Below are positions 26,385 through 35,635 of a stretch of DNA of 64,000 nucleotides, piece by piece. Made by a program: the position numbers and the translations under genes. The notes beneath the pieces were generated by a model, which ran no database searches, was not told where the DNA came from, and worked only from the letters and a program-made list of their open reading frames with translations. Positions within the stretch are counted from its first letter, which is position 1. Each line of letters opens with the position of its first letter. Origin of the DNA: Methylocystis rosea SV97 (GTDB taxonomy: Bacteria; Pseudomonadota; Alphaproteobacteria; Rhizobiales; Beijerinckiaceae); NCBI RefSeq assembly GCF_000372845.1, contig NZ_KB889963.1, positions 1,112,146-1,176,145 on the forward strand, given 5' to 3'.

Positions 26385-27518
26385 TTGGACCAAGATTTTT
26401 TCGTACCAATTGCGCGTATTAAAAAGCGCCAGGAAGGATATTTCGAAATCACAGTCGAACCTTTAGATCCGCAATACGCGCCGGTGCTTGCCCAGGCGGT
26501 CGTCGACACGGTCCGCGATCCTCTGCTCGTGCTTAATTGTCATCTCAGCGTTACCGTAGCTAGCCGGTCCTTTTTCCATAATTTTGAGGTCAGCCCCGAA
26601 GAGATTATTGGACGTCCCGTTTATGAGATTTTAGACGGCAGTTTCAATATAGCGCGCCTAGCTTCGCTCTTAGATAAAATCCTGCCCGAGCACGCCGTCG
26701 CCGAAGATTTTGAGATAGATGCCGAGTTTCCTCGCATCGGACAGCGCGTCGTGATCGTGAACGCGCGAGAAGTGTTCTTCACCAGCAACGCTCACAAAGC
26801 TATTTTGCTCTCCTTCGTAGATGTGACCCATCGACGTTTCATAGAGAAGGAGAAGGAGTCTCTTTTCAATGAAACCAGGACGCTGCTACGGGAGAAGGAA
26901 GTGCTGCTCCTGGAAATGCAGCATCGCATTTTCAATAGTTTGCAAATCATCGCGAACATCATCATGATGAAGACTCGGGTCACGACCTCGGAAGAAGCGC
27001 GCCGACACCTGCAGGACGCCTACTCCCGCGTTATGTCGGTGGCGACATTGCAGCGGCACATCGACACGGCAGGCCGCACTGAACTCGTCGAAGTCGCTCC
27101 CTATTTGACCACGCTATGCGACGGCCTCGCGGCCTCTATGATCGGCGAGGAGAAACAAATATCCCTGAAATATGCCTTCGACCGCGCTCTCATTCCCTCG
27201 ACGGAAGCAGTGAGTCTTGGCCTGATCGTGACCGAGCTGGTTATCAACTCCGTGAAATATGCATTTCCGCAAAGCCGCCCCGACGCGGAGATCCTCGTCA
27301 AATACGAGACATCCGGCTCCAACTGGCAGCTCACGGTGTCCGATAATGGCGTGGGCAGGCCGGAAGGATACAATACAGCTGCCCCTTCTGACGGCTTGGG
27401 CAGCACGCTTGTGAAGGCGCTCGCACAACAGATCAAGGCGCAAATAGAAATGGCGAACAGTCCCCACGGACTCGTTGTGTCGCTCGCGCATGCGACGTTT
27501 AGCCCAAGGCCTGCATAG
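26385..27518 (+). CDS. Soluble PAS / HisKA_2-type sensor histidine kinase
   Basis: The 377-residue kinase has no membrane segment. A PAS-like sensor spans residues 35-145 (DPLLVLNCHLSVTVASRSFF, GRPVYEILDG), a short charged helix follows, and the dimerisation/phosphoacceptor helix has H180 in LLLEMQHRIFNSLQIIANI. The ATPase domain (about 250-377) shows GLIVTELVINSVKYAFP, SDNGVGRPEG and DGLGSTLVKALAQQ. The HRxxNxLQ H-box places it in the HisKA_2 group, many of whose members feed the PhyR/NepR/EcfG stress cascade. The start is uncertain: TTG at 26385 gives the longest frame, and conserved sequence begins near FEITVEPLDP. Confidence 0.88.
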   Translation: MDQDFFVPIARIKKRQEGYFEITVEPLDPQYAPVLAQAVVDTVRDPLLVLNCHLSVTVASRSFFHNFEVSPEEIIGRPVYEILDGSFNIARLASLLDKILPEHAVAEDFEIDAEFPRIGQRVVIVNAREVFFTSNAHKAILLSFVDVTHRRFIEKEKESLFNETRTLLREKEVLLLEMQHRIFNSLQIIANIIMMKTRVTTSEEARRHLQDAYSRVMSVATLQRHIDTAGRTELVEVAPYLTTLCDGLAASMIGEEKQISLKYAFDRALIPSTEAVSLGLIVTELVINSVKYAFPQSRPDAEILVKYETSGSNWQLTVSDNGVGRPEGYNTAAPSDGLGSTLVKALAQQIKAQIEMANSPHGLVVSLAHATFSPRPA

Positions 27519-27826
27519 GTCTCGCCAATTCAGAATAAGGTCGGCAAGGCGTTGGCAGAAAAACGTCGCGCATTACGGCATCACCAGGAGCAATCCATAT
27601 AAATTGGACGGACAGGTTAGCGCTGGATCAGAGTCCAAAGGCTGAGAACCTGCCGAGGGCATCACTGTCGCTGTGACAACATTTTGTCGATGCAACCGCA
27701 ATCGAAAGGAGTAGGGCACGCTCAGCGTCCTTAATCCCACCGAAGTCGCCCCCACTGGGTTCAACGCGAAGCCGATAGCTGTTGCGGCCTCGCGTCGAAT
27801 TGCGGCACAGGAATAAGGCGCGCGCT
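27519..27826. other. Intergenic stretch after the kinase gene
   Basis: About 300 bases with no supported gene. The first 50 bases, just after the kinase stop, recur at 12975-13025 as the far end of the decayed copy, which shows that the duplication extended past the kinase. Confidence 0.5.
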
Positions 27827-28183
27827 TTATTGGCAGGCCCACACCCAACCAGCGACGGGGTCCCACTGCCAGCACGAACTGCCGCCATAGCCGTAGCCGG
27901 GATAGCCGTAGCCCGTTGCGCCCGCGATTCCCGCGCCCAAAACGCCGGCCGCGGCGCCCGCGACGCCAGCCGCTGCGCCAACCGCGGCGCCCGGAATGCC
28001 GTAGCCTCGGCGATAATAACCGCGGCGATAGCCCCGATAGTAAGCTTGTTCGAACGACGTCGTTAGTCCAACGCTCGTTGGACTCGTGGCGCTCATGGGG
28101 CCAGCCAAAACTTCCGTCGGTAGAGCCGCCAGCGCGGTCATCCCGCATAACGCGGCCAGGACCGATTTCACACTCTTACACAT
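27827..28183 (-). CDS. Exported Gly/Tyr-rich small protein
   Basis: The 118-residue product has a signal peptide (MCKSVKSVLAALCGMTALAA, cleavage after VLAG or nearby), a Tyr/Arg repeat (YYRGYRRGYYRRGYG), an Ala/Gly helix able to span or associate with the membrane (AAVGAAAGVAGAAAGVLGAG), and a C-terminal YGYPGYGYGGSSCWQWDP with two Cys. Such glycine-zipper-like exported proteins are common in Rhizobiales and of unknown role. A longer frame on the same strand, 28148-27573, is out of phase and lacks a signal sequence. Confidence 0.7.
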   Translation of the reverse strand: MCKSVKSVLAALCGMTALAALPTEVLAGPMSATSPTSVGLTTSFEQAYYRGYRRGYYRRGYGIPGAAVGAAAGVAGAAAGVLGAGIAGATGYGYPGYGYGGSSCWQWDPVAGWVWACQ

Positions 28184-28660
28184 TTCGACATCCCTTTTTT
28201 AGAAACACAGATTTTGAGAAACACAGAGTCGAGTCCGCCCCAATGCAGGTGTGCCGCGCGCTGCTTCTGCGTCCCGAGAGGATCAACTAGGCCCAAATGT
28301 GAAGTTGTCGAGGCCTCGGTGTAAATCAGATTTCAATTGTGGCCCCTTTCGAAAACTTTCACGACAGTAAAATCAGCGCCCTGAGCATGTGACCTTACGC
28401 GGTATTACGGCCGGGAATTCGTCGCCAACTGATTTCGACTATATGGCCATCATGTTGATCGTCGTAGGCTTGTTATGCGTGGCGGAGCTGGCTGCCTCAT
28501 TGCGCGCGCCAACTGCGGCGTGGGAAGCGACCAATGTGGATCCATGACAATCGGCCGATACAATTTGCCGCATCGCTTCTCGGCGTTCGACTGAAATTCG
28601 CCGAAGTGAAGAATTATGTCGTATTGATACAGATCCGCGGAAAATACAGTGAGGCCCTCA
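28184..28660. other. Intergenic stretch between divergent genes
   Basis: The 480 bases should hold the promoters of the exported protein gene (minus) and cytochrome b561 (plus). I see no further gene; small frames on either strand are unsupported. Confidence 0.45.
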
Positions 28661-29221
28661 ATGCAGTGGCGCAATTCTCTGGGAGGCTACGGCGCAGCCG
28701 TCCAAATCGTTCATTGGTTTTCCGTGCTTCTTGTTGGCGTCGCATGGGTGCTCGGGACCGTGGGTGAAGATCTGCCACGTGGGAGAGCCCGCGATCTCGG
28801 GGAATTAATCCATGTTTCTGCGGGAGAGCTGATCGCCATCCTTTTGATCTTTCGTGTCGGCTGGCGTCTAATCAACGCGCCGCCGTCTCCAGAACCGACG
28901 CCGCTGGGGAGATCGGGCGATTTGGCCGCCAAAATCGTCCACCTTGCGCTTTACGCGCTGCTTGCGGCGGTTGTCGCCGTTGGCGTCGCGACGCAATTTG
29001 CGGATGGCGACGCGCTTTCCGTGCTTGGCATTTTCGATATCGCATCGCCGTGGACGAAGAACAAACCGTTTGCACACGACATGAAGGAAATTCATGAAAC
29101 TCTAGCGAATGGACTTATCATCCTCGCCACGATCCATGCTGGAGCAGCGTTGGTCCACCACTTCGTTTTCCGCGATCGCACTCTGAGACGTATGCTGCCA
29201 GGGGTTTCGGAGCCCCGCTAA
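28661..29221 (+). CDS. Cytochrome b561 family protein
   Basis: The 186-residue inner-membrane protein is a bacterial cytochrome b561: four hydrophobic helices with heme-ligand His candidates in VQIVHWFSVLLVGVAW, ELIHVSAGELIAILLIFRVG, VHLALYALLAAVVAVGV and KEIHETLANGLIILATIHAG-AALVHH. These proteins pass electrons from quinol or reduce superoxide in the membrane. The ATG at 28661 has GAGG seven bases upstream; a GTG four codons earlier is less likely. No partner gene is adjacent. Confidence 0.88.
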   Translation: MQWRNSLGGYGAAVQIVHWFSVLLVGVAWVLGTVGEDLPRGRARDLGELIHVSAGELIAILLIFRVGWRLINAPPSPEPTPLGRSGDLAAKIVHLALYALLAAVVAVGVATQFADGDALSVLGIFDIASPWTKNKPFAHDMKEIHETLANGLIILATIHAGAALVHHFVFRDRTLRRMLPGVSEPR

Positions 29222-29395
29222 TCCTGCGCTCGCTGCTCTAAAGTGACGCTGTGATAGCTTCGGCTTCGTTGCGGCCTTTCGGCGACCCGAGCGCGAATGC
29301 ACTGCGGGCAATCCACCCGCTGAACATGGCGTTTCAAGGGGAATTCCATCCAGGAAGTTCCTTAGCCCTTCGGGATTTTCGTTTACTTGATGCTG

Positions 29396-29581
29396 CTATA
29401 GAAATGAAGGAGACCCAAGTAGCGGAAGCACCCGGGCTATGATCGCTCCCAAACAGACTAGCACCACTAGCAGCTTGAGTAGCTGTGCTAGCCGCGCATC
29501 GGGACAGAATTTATCGATCACCCAAAACAAGATCGCCCCAAGGACGACGATAATAAGGATTCCAATTATGAGCGTTAGCAC
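29396..29581 (-). CDS. Small two-helix membrane protein, 61 residues
   Basis: The peptide MLTLIIGILIIVVLGAILFW is followed by a short loop (VIDKFCPDARLAQ) and a second helix LLKLLVVLVCLGAIIARVLP. It resembles the protein at 13205-13456 in size and helix arrangement, possibly the same family of small membrane proteins. The start is GTG at 29581 with GGGAG six bases before it. Confidence 0.65.
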   Translation of the reverse strand: MLTLIIGILIIVVLGAILFWVIDKFCPDARLAQLLKLLVVLVCLGAIIARVLPLLGSPSFL

Positions 29582-30059
29582 CGCAGTCTCCCGGTAAATT
29601 TACGGCAATGTCCAAAACTCATTGCATTTTCGTCGATATTTGGTGACGCGCGCTTGGGTCAGCCCTCGGCTCTCGCCTAATGAAGAGCTTTCCTCAAACC
29701 TGTTTCAAAATTTCGCATTTGCGTTGAGTTTTGGCAACAGGAATTCGTGAGGCACCGATGCGCTTCGGCAAAAGGGCTCAACTCGAAAGATCGGACGCGC
29801 TCACCACTTCGTTCCGTTCGACTTAGCAGAATGGATATGCCAAACGCTTGATCTGTCCGGCGCGAGTGCGCTGGTCATTTAATTGCGTTCAACGCGCGGA
29901 TCGCCTTGCGAAAAGCGCCGCTTATTATAACGAGGCGTGACGCATCGGAGACGTGGTCCCTCATCCAATCCTTGGCAGGCCACTTTGTCGGTTCGCACGA
30001 ATCTAGATCGCGGAAGCGACACCTCCTCCCACCCCCACTGACGTGGATACGCGTCGAGG

Positions 30060-30165
30060 CATTGGACACATCCCATCGTCGCACGGTCTCGTAGGAAACC
30101 GCGACGCCCCGTTCAGCAACAGATCTTCCACGTCGCGCAAGCTCAGGGCACAGCTGAGTTTGGTC
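30060..30165 (-). pseudogene. Remnant of an IS6-family (IS26-like) transposase
   Basis: On the minus strand the text CALSLRDVEDLL is followed, after a frameshift, by GVAVSYETVRRWD. Together these are the well-known start of IS6-family DDE transposases (LSLRDVEELL...GVxVSYETVRRW). The match is lost soon after, so only the N-terminal part remains. Confidence 0.65.
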
Positions 30166-30304
30166 ATCTTGGCCGATACGAGCGGGACGTCAGCAACGGT
30201 AAGCGCCTAATGTGACAATGCGCCAGAGACTCGCCCCGACCAAGGTGATTTCTCGAGACGCCCTGGATAGTGCGAAAAACGCCTATGATCAGGCGCAGGT
30301 TGGA

Positions 30305-30436
30305 CTGAACGAGGCCACGATCGACTCTGCAGTAAGTCCCCTCGGTCACGCCGATCGCGCGAACAGCGTCCGCGACTTGTCGTTGTGAGGTCGATACATC
30401 CGCCTGTCGCAACTTGGCGACGATTCTCGGGCTTGT
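30305..30436 (-). pseudogene. Remnant of an IS3-family OrfA transposase
   Basis: The minus-strand frame reads IVAKLRQADVSTSQRQVADA, VRAIGVTEGTYCRVDRGL. This matches the helix-turn-helix start of IS3-family OrfA (KLRxADVxxSQGxxVADAxRxIGVTExTYYRW). The remainder of OrfA and all of OrfB are missing. Confidence 0.7.
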
Positions 30437-30532
30437 GACGCCTGCTCGGCATTGCGATCATCGTCCCGTCGCAGTCGGCTAACGCATGGCGGGTTTTAAA
30501 ATGCGGGTCAGCGAACGCTCGGGAGGGTTTTA

Positions 30533-33500
30533 GTGCCAGATGCTTCCTCAGCCCTCCACTCGGCTCCCGGCCTCAGTGAAGCAAACGCGCAGGCCAGGCT
30601 GAAGAGCGAGGGGTACAACGAGCTGCCGCGGCCGCAACGGCGCACGCCGTTGCGAATCGTTCTCGAGGTCCTGCGCGAGCCGATGCTCGCGCTGCTCATC
30701 GGCGGCGGCCTGATCTACTTGCTGCTGGGGGATTTGAAGGAAGCATTGATTCTCCTCGTCTTCGCAACGATGTCGGTCGTCATCACGGCGGTGCAAGAGA
30801 CCCGCACCGAGCGCGTCCTCGAAGCGCTGCGCGATCTTACGAGTCCGCGCGCGCTGGTTATTCGTGACGGCGTACGTAAGAGAATCGCTGGGCGCGAAGT
30901 CGTGCGTGGCGATGTCGTCGTGCTCAGCGAAGGCGACCGGGTTCCCGCCGACGCGGCGCTCAGCGAATGCCAGGACCTACAGATCGACGAATCGCTGTTG
31001 ACGGGAGAGTCGGCGCCCGTTCGCAAGATCTCTCGCGCCGATGCGCCTCTCGGAAGCCGCCGACCGGGGGGCGACGACCTGCCATATGTGTTTTCCGGCT
31101 CGCTGGTGGTGCGCGGAGCCGGAATCGGCGAGGTGATCGCGACCGGCGCACTTAGCGAAATCGGCAAAATTGGCCAATCGCTCAGCACGCTCGAAACTGA
31201 GCCGCCGCGTCTGCTGGCGCAGACACGGCGTCTTGTGGGGGTGTTTGCTCTCGCGGGAGGCGCCGTAAGCGTGTTGGCGGTGTTGCTCTACGGCCTGTTG
31301 CGCGGAGGATGGCTCGATGCGGTGCTCGCGGGCATCGCGCTCGGCATGTCGATGCTGCCCGAAGAGTTTCCCGTCGTGCTCACCGTATTCATGGCGATGG
31401 GGGCATGGCGGATTTCGCGGGCGCGCGTATTGACCCGTCGCGCCGCGGCCATCGAATCTCTGGGTTCGGCGACGGTCTTGTGCACTGATAAGACCGGCAC
31501 CCTGACCGAGAACCAGATGTCGATTGCCGAACTACGCCTCAAGGGCGGCGAGGCATTACGAGCCGGCCAGATATCCCGCTCAATGCCTGCAAGCTTCGAT
31601 CATCTGGTCCAGTTCGGAATTCTCGCCAGCGCGCCTGATCCATTCGATCCGATGGAAAAAGCGTTTCACGATTTCGGCCGGATCCATTTGCCCAAGACCG
31701 GAACTCTGCTTGGTCCAGATTGGAAACTTTTGCAGACCTACGGTCTTCGTTCCGATCTCCTTGCGATGTCACAGGTCTGGCAAAGCGACGCCACGCCGGA
31801 ATTCGTTGTCGCGGCCAAAGGCGCGCCGGAAGCCATCGCTACCCTCTGCCGATTGAACGAGACGGAGTTTGCTGCAGTGAAGCGGTCCGTTGAGGGCATG
31901 GCTGCCGAGGGACAGCGCGTTCTGGGAGTGGCCAGCGCATCCTTCGCGCAGAAAGCATTGCCGGACTCCCAGCGAGACTTCACGTTCGAATTTTTGGGGC
32001 TCGTCGGACTCGCCGACCCGTTACGCTCGGCCGTTCCAGCCGCCGTGAGCGAGTGTCGGTCGGCAGGCATCAGGGTGATCATGATCACGGGCGACTACCC
32101 AGCGACGGCGAAGGCCATCGCTCGCCAGGCGGGTCTAAATACCGACGAAGTCGTGACAGGACAGACACTCGAAAGCGAGAGCGAGCCACAGCTCGCGCAG
32201 CGCATGCGGACAGCGAACATATTTGCGCGAATCCTGCCTGATCAGAAGCTCCGAATTGTGAATGCGCTCAAAGCAAACGGCGAGATCGTCGCCATGACGG
32301 GAGACGGCGTGAATGACGCCCCCTCTCTCAAGGCCGCGCACATTGGCATTGCCATGGGCGGACGCGGAACGGACGTGGCGCGGGAGGCCTCCTCAATCGT
32401 CCTTCTCGATGACGATTTCGGTTCGATCGTCAAGGCGATCCGGCTTGGCCGCAGAATCTACGACAATCTGCGAAAGGCGACAGGTTTCATCTTCGCGGTG
32501 CATGTGCCCATCGCGGGATTGGCGATATTGCCGCTGTTGTTTGGCCTGCCGCTGCTATTTGGGCCGATGCACATCGCATTTCTGGAAATGGTGATCGATC
32601 CGGTCTGTTCGCTCGTCTTCGAAGCCGAGATCGAGGAAGACGATGTGATGCGCCGCCCGCCACGTCCCACTGACGAGCCTCTATTCTCCGGTCCCGTGAT
32701 CGCGTGGGGCCTTCTACAAGGAGCGTTCGCATTCGCGCTTGTCGCCGGCATTTTCCTCATCGCGCTGAAGCGGGGCATGCCAGAGACGGAAGTGCGCGCG
32801 TTAACTTTCTTCTCATTGGTCCTCGCGATCGTCGGCCTAATCTTTGTCAACCGCACCTTCAGCGCATCGCTGCTAACAGCGCTACGTCGACCAAACACGG
32901 CGCTTGCGTGGGTACTCCTTGCCGTCGTGGCGATGCTGACTCTGACGCTCCTTTCGCCCCCCATTAGCGCTCTCTTCCGCTTCGGGCCCCTACACCTGGA
33001 CGACCTGTCAGTCACGCTCGGCGCCGGCGTGATCGTGTTGGTGCTGCTTGAAGCGCTCAAATACGTTTGGCGCGGCGCAGGACTTAACGGAGTTCGTTGG
33101 CTCCGTCGGATATTCGTACAAGGTCGCGTGAACGTGAGGGCCTGTGTCGGATGGACGGCAGCCGCGGCGATGGCGATTTCATTTGGCTGGCTTCTTATCG
33201 CTTATGCGCCAAAGCTCATCACGCCGCGAGAGACTGGGTCGTCTCGAGTAGAGAGGATTGAAGCCCCGCCCGCGCAACAAGGCGCTCCCACTCCGTCCAA
33301 GGAAACGAAATCCGCCGTGGAGGAAGCCCAGCCAAGCGGCCGAGAACAGGAGATCAGCACGAGAACGGCGGCTGGCGGGTCTCCTAAACTTTTAAGCAGG
33401 AAGCTGCCCAGCGGTCTCATACTAAATGTTCCGAGCTCCGGCATGGAGGCAAATCTGCTCGCGTTTCTCGAGCGTGAAGCGAAGATAGAAGGAGTGACCT

Positions 33501-33838
33501 GGTTCGACTTCGACCGCCTCCAATTCGAGACGGGCAAAGCAAAACCGCAAGCCGCATTTCAGGATCAGTTAAAAAACATCGCAGACATCCTGGCGGCCTA
33601 TCCGAACGTCATATCCGTGATTGGCGGTTATACGGACAGCGTCGGCGCCCGGAGCGCAAATAAGAGATTGTCAAAAGCGCGCGCAGACTCGGTGATGCGC
33701 GAGTTGACGAGAATGGGCGTGGACGCTTCACGCCTCAACACGAAAGGTTATGGCGAAAGCCATCCGGTCGCAACCAATGACACTGAGGAGGGACGGACAA
33801 AAAATCGACGAATCTCGCTAGGCGTAACTCGAAAGTAG
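30533..33838 (+). CDS. P-type cation ATPase fused to a C-terminal OmpA-like peptidoglycan-binding domain
   Basis: The first 870 or so of 1101 residues form a P-type ATPase of the P2-like group: actuator LLTGES, helix-4 motif MSMLPEEFPVVLTVF, phosphorylation site CTDKTGTLTENQMS, hinge MTGDGVNDAPSLKAAHIGIA and the usual ten helices. The transported cation is unknown. An extra hydrophobic helix (872-896, TAAAAMAISFGWLLIAYAPK) is followed by a Pro/Glu/Ser-rich linker (897-956), a short segment KLPSGLILNVPSSG, and an OmpA domain (988-1101) with GGYTDSVGARSANKRLSKAR and GYGESHPVATN...NRRISL. The extra helix would put the OmpA domain in the periplasm. The GTG start at 30533 follows GGAGGG. I know no standard family with this architecture. 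Confidence 0.9.
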   Translation: MPDASSALHSAPGLSEANAQARLKSEGYNELPRPQRRTPLRIVLEVLREPMLALLIGGGLIYLLLGDLKEALILLVFATMSVVITAVQETRTERVLEALRDLTSPRALVIRDGVRKRIAGREVVRGDVVVLSEGDRVPADAALSECQDLQIDESLLTGESAPVRKISRADAPLGSRRPGGDDLPYVFSGSLVVRGAGIGEVIATGALSEIGKIGQSLSTLETEPPRLLAQTRRLVGVFALAGGAVSVLAVLLYGLLRGGWLDAVLAGIALGMSMLPEEFPVVLTVFMAMGAWRISRARVLTRRAAAIESLGSATVLCTDKTGTLTENQMSIAELRLKGGEALRAGQISRSMPASFDHLVQFGILASAPDPFDPMEKAFHDFGRIHLPKTGTLLGPDWKLLQTYGLRSDLLAMSQVWQSDATPEFVVAAKGAPEAIATLCRLNETEFAAVKRSVEGMAAEGQRVLGVASASFAQKALPDSQRDFTFEFLGLVGLADPLRSAVPAAVSECRSAGIRVIMITGDYPATAKAIARQAGLNTDEVVTGQTLESESEPQLAQRMRTANIFARILPDQKLRIVNALKANGEIVAMTGDGVNDAPSLKAAHIGIAMGGRGTDVAREASSIVLLDDDFGSIVKAIRLGRRIYDNLRKATGFIFAVHVPIAGLAILPLLFGLPLLFGPMHIAFLEMVIDPVCSLVFEAEIEEDDVMRRPPRPTDEPLFSGPVIAWGLLQGAFAFALVAGIFLIALKRGMPETEVRALTFFSLVLAIVGLIFVNRTFSASLLTALRRPNTALAWVLLAVVAMLTLTLLSPPISALFRFGPLHLDDLSVTLGAGVIVLVLLEALKYVWRGAGLNGVRWLRRIFVQGRVNVRACVGWTAAAAMAISFGWLLIAYAPKLITPRETGSSRVERIEAPPAQQGAPTPSKETKSAVEEAQPSGREQEISTRTAAGGSPKLLSRKLPSGLILNVPSSGMEANLLAFLEREAKIEGVTWFDFDRLQFETGKAKPQAAFQDQLKNIADILAAYPNVISVIGGYTDSVGARSANKRLSKARADSVMRELTRMGVDASRLNTKGYGESHPVATNDTEEGRTKNRRISLGVTRK

Positions 33839-34857
33839 CGAATGCTAAGAAAAGTGGTTTCAGCAAGTTTGAGGGCTATGGTGCAAATTCAAACGAACGG
33901 TCGCAAAAGCCGCGTTTGGGCGTTCGACGGGGGTCAAGCCGCAATGACCGTGTTCCAAAATCTCTAGCGCGGTTTTGCCCGTCACTGGAAGCTTGTTCGA
34001 TGCGAATTGACTTTTTTGATGCGATGCACGGATACCACCAAATTAACAGCTGCGGGGTATGGTGAAGCTACACCTGTTTTCGGCTTGTACATGCTGCGCG
34101 TAGCTCAACGACGGCCGCCGGACCGTGATGATCTTGGCGAACCCTCGAACCGGTAGGAGACGCGAACCTTCCCGGAAGGATGTGTCATGCAGTAGCTGGC
34201 CACTTCTGGAAAGAGCCGGGCCATTTCCAACTTCGTCGTCATAGAAAGCTTCATCATGAGCGCACATGCGATGACGGAGTTAATCATTTGTCCTCTCTGC
34301 GCATCCGAGCGCACGCTCGGCCTCCTTGGTCGAGCGGCGGAAGGAAGCCATGACGATGACGTTCATGAACCCTATAAGCCCAAGCTCTGTGAGAAATCCG
34401 GGCTAAGTCAAGTCCAATCGACGACCCACTCAATTTTCTGGGAGCGATCTCCAATCATTCGTTGATGCGGAAGCTCATGATCCGAGACGCAGCCGGACGG
34501 GCTCGGCCCACTCCTCGTCTTAGCTGCTCTTGCGTTCCCCGCACAGCGGGGGCGAGCTGACCAAGCCCGGGTGAACGGGAGCCAGTTTAACGCGCTTCAC
34601 ATTTCCGCCTTGAACGGCGCCGAGGCAGGCGCCATTGTCATTAACGTAACGGCGCAAAATCGAGCAGCCGGGCATTGCGCCCGCGGAGGGAGCTGGCGTC
34701 CTCCCCGTCACAATTCTCAACATTTATGGTTCAGGCACTCGACCTTGCAGGAGTGCGGGTGGTGCAGACGGGTCGCAGCGCATATCTAGCCGCAATGCGC
34801 TCTGGCGCGCGCACTTCTATGATTTTTTGATCTAGGGTGATCAATTTGGCGCCATCA
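33839..34857. other. Gene-poor stretch of about 1 kb
   Basis: Only short overlapping frames occur, none with known motifs. A single hairpin GTTCCCCGCAC-AGCGGGGGC at about 34533 looks like a type I-E CRISPR repeat but is not repeated. Given the decayed fds copy next door, this is probably eroded DNA. Confidence 0.5.
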
Positions 34858-35208
34858 TTATCGCTGCGCTCCCAGTTTTTCCGCTCGCCTATCGACGCGC
34901 TGAACGAGCGCGGTTTTCGATGTCTTGACCTTCATGCCCTCGACCACCGGCGTGGTGCAGCTAGCCGGGAACCCGCCGCGGCCTTCGATCTCTACGAGAC
35001 AGACGCGACAGCTGCCAAAGGGCTCGAGCATATCGGTGGCGCAGAGTTTCGGGATTGCGCGGCCCGCTTTTGCGGCGGCAAGCATGATTGAACTGCCGGC
35101 CGGAACCGTGACGGTCACGTCGTCAATATCAAGCGTTACGGGCGATCCATCTCGTGGCGGGGTGCCAAAATCGATCTCGTCTTTCAATCCACGCAGTTCA
35201 GACCACAT
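34858..35208 (-). pseudogene. Truncated second copy of the fdsA 5' end (2Fe-2S domain only)
   Basis: The 116-codon frame repeats the first 95 or so residues of FdsA with few changes, keeping all four 2Fe-2S cysteines (KLCATDMLEPFGSCRVC, PASC). It then runs into 21 unrelated residues (SKTALVQRVDRRAEKLGAQR) and a stop. The GAGG ribosome site and upstream region are also copied. It cannot encode a formate dehydrogenase, but it remains an open frame for a small ferredoxin-like protein. Confidence 0.85.
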
Positions 35209-35620
35209 TCGCTGCCTCGCCAATCCAAAGCTGCCTTTTCTTGTTCCTTCAAGAGGTCACAACCCACTTCAAGAGTGGCTTTCATTCCCTCCCACAGTTG
35301 CTCGATCTGCGACGACCTCAACGTCGCAACATGGCTCAACAAATGGCATGGTCGCGGAGCGCAGGCTCTTTTGCGCTTCCGGCGGCGCCAGGAGCATGGC
35401 GTCATGGTCCGGGGTGTTCGACGTCGCGACCGGGGTCGGGAAGACACGACTGCAATTGCCACAATATGCCAACGGCACTATATTTAGGCGAATGCGATTA
35501 TCTCTCAATTTCAATTTATCGAATAGTTCGTTCTATTATGGCAAAACGCCAGCGACCTCCCGATTGCGCCGAAAGTTCTGGCGACTCGGGGTGGACTAAC
35601 ATCGGGGGCGACATGACGTT
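34922..35620. repeat. Duplicated block, copy 2 (fdsA 5' end plus upstream region)
   Basis: Direct copy of 6743-7461. The leader hairpin (35261-35281, one stem mismatch) and the AATAG-N6-CTATT palindrome (35522-35537) are retained. The outer end of the copy stops 16 bases before the stop codon of the next minus-strand gene, so that gene now reads toward it. Confidence 0.92.
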
Positions 35621-35635
35621 TTCGAGAATTCAGAG

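Larger units (their letters stand above)
29582..30532. other. Gene-free stretch holding two decayed insertion-sequence pieces
   Basis: About 950 bases without an intact gene. Two transposase remnants (listed separately) lie within 300 bases of each other; the rest shows nothing I can assign. The stretch ends with the ribosome site of the P-type ATPase/OmpA gene. Confidence 0.6.

Noticed and set aside
27573-28148. 191-codon minus-strand frame overlapping the exported Gly/Tyr-rich protein
   Set aside because: The alternative frame at 27827-28183 has a proper signal peptide and plausible composition; the longer one is Arg-rich and patternless.
34530-34560. Hairpin GTTCCCCGCAC-AGCGGGGGC resembling a type I-E CRISPR repeat
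   Set aside because: Only one copy is present, there are no regularly spaced repeats or spacers, and no cas genes are in the window.
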